Shown here: one piece after another, positions 63,686 to 64,000 of the stretch
Layout: each line of letters begins with the position of its first letter
Position numbering within the stretch: position 1 is the stretch's first letter
Assembly (NCBI RefSeq): GCF_008124625.1
Contig: NZ_VNHM01000005.1
Location: 62,001 to 126,000 of the forward strand
Reading direction: 5' to 3'
Length of the DNA: 64,000 bases
Source: Desulfallas thermosapovorans DSM 6562
GTDB lineage: Bacteria; Bacillota; Desulfotomaculia; Desulfotomaculales; Desulfallaceae
The notes under the pieces: generated by a model
Database searches by the model: none
What the model saw: the letters and a program-made list of their open reading frames with translations, nothing else
Told to the model about the DNA's origin: nothing
Translations under genes and position numbers: made by a program

Positions 63686-64000
63686 TTAATAGCCAGGAGC
63701 GTTGGCGGTCTGTTTGAGCCCGGGAAAACCGTTTTGGCGCAGAGCTTCAAATAAAACTATAGCCACCGAGTTCGACAGGTTTAAGGACCGGGCCTGGCTT
63801 ATCATGGGGATGCGAATGCATTTATCCCAGAAACGGCGTATAATGTCCTCCGGCAGCCCGCTAGTTTCTTTGCCGAATACCAGAAAGTCATCCGGACCAT
63901 AATGCACATTGGTATAAACTTGCCCGGCCCGGGTTGTGGCCAAATGAAACCGGCAACCGGGGTAAGCTTTTAGAAAATCTTCAAAACTATCATGATAATG
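63686..64000 (-). CDS. trmL: tRNA (cytidine/uridine-34 2'-O)-methyltransferase, 5' end outside window
   Basis: SPOUT-class RNA methyltransferase (TrmL/YibK). The last ~104 residues are visible (normal length about 155): FLVFGKETSGLPEDII carries the SAM-knot motif, and RSLNLSNSVAIVLFEALRQ is the C-terminal knot signature of the family. It methylates the wobble base of tRNA-Leu in relatives. The start lies right of position 64000. Confidence 0.9.
   Translation of the reverse strand, partial: HYHDSFEDFLKAYPGCRFHLATTRAGQVYTNVHYGPDDFLVFGKETSGLPEDIIRRFWDKCIRIPMISQARSLNLSNSVAIVLFEALRQNGFPGLKQTANAPGY

Overview
The window looks like a spore-forming, anaerobic Clostridia chromosome of the Desulfotomaculum/Pelotomaculum type (Peptococcaceae). 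This is an inference from an intact pro-sigma-K gene, a DUF3231 protein, alpha-type (Gram-positive) glutamine synthetases, a split ferredoxin-linked glutamate synthase, the archaeal-type homocysteine genes, frequent GTG/TTG starts behind strong GGAGG sites, and T-box, SAM, cobalamin and c-di-AMP leader RNAs. No phage and no CRISPR array were seen. Mobile DNA is limited to a decayed IS3 remnant and one pair of structured repeats.

Positions 1-30,500 are dominated by nitrogen metabolism: glnA, an ANTAR response regulator, gdhA, two IclR regulators flanking an unusual FMN-type glutamate-synthase-like protein, asnB, a five-gene glutamate synthase operon (ferredoxin, FAD oxidoreductase, glutaminase, synthase and GXGXG subunits), a second glnA, and a nitrilase-family amidase. 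The striking feature is a set of leader RNAs before glnA-1 (one), the glutamate synthase operon (two in tandem), glnA-2 (two in tandem) and asnB (one). Each has one or two small hairpins with six-base loops, mostly A at loop position 1 and G at position 4. The last hairpin shares its 3' arm with the 5' arm of a Rho-independent terminator. This is the architecture of ANTAR-protein antitermination targets, and the ANTAR regulator gene lies immediately upstream of the first leader. The region reads as a local antitermination regulon for ammonium assimilation. Other genes here are an amidohydrolase, a C26 peptidase, the EndoAI/EndoA toxin-antitoxin pair, an orphan ilvH, a PPDK_N-domain protein, a thioredoxin-fold protein and a CNNM/CorC protein.

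Positions 30,600-34,760 hold a cobalamin-riboswitch-controlled cobalt uptake operon (cbiJ-cbiM-cbiN-cbiQ-cbiO). Positions 34,860-42,000 hold a lipoprotein, a TatD-family hydrolase, a FadR-type regulator, a LysM-NlpC/P60 cell-wall hydrolase under a c-di-AMP riboswitch, two sporulation-associated hypotheticals, tRNA-Pro, sigK and an ICMT-like membrane methyltransferase.

Positions 42,000-45,100 are scrambled accessory DNA: the IS3 remnant, two consecutive T-box terminators before pheA (which carries a truncated C-terminal chorismate mutase segment), a 5S rRNA enlarged by two mutually complementary insertions, and a 257-bp fragment of 16S rRNA without a 23S gene. Positions 46,600-49,720 hold a SAM-riboswitch-controlled homocysteine operon between two direct copies of a ~193-bp structured repeat. 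From 49,900 to the end, all genes are on the minus strand: acyl-CoA synthetase, SGNH hydrolase, DedA, pyruvate kinase, phosphofructokinase, TRAP (mtrB), dnaE, a methyltransferase, a PAS-sigma54 activator, a MoxR ATPase and a partial trmL.
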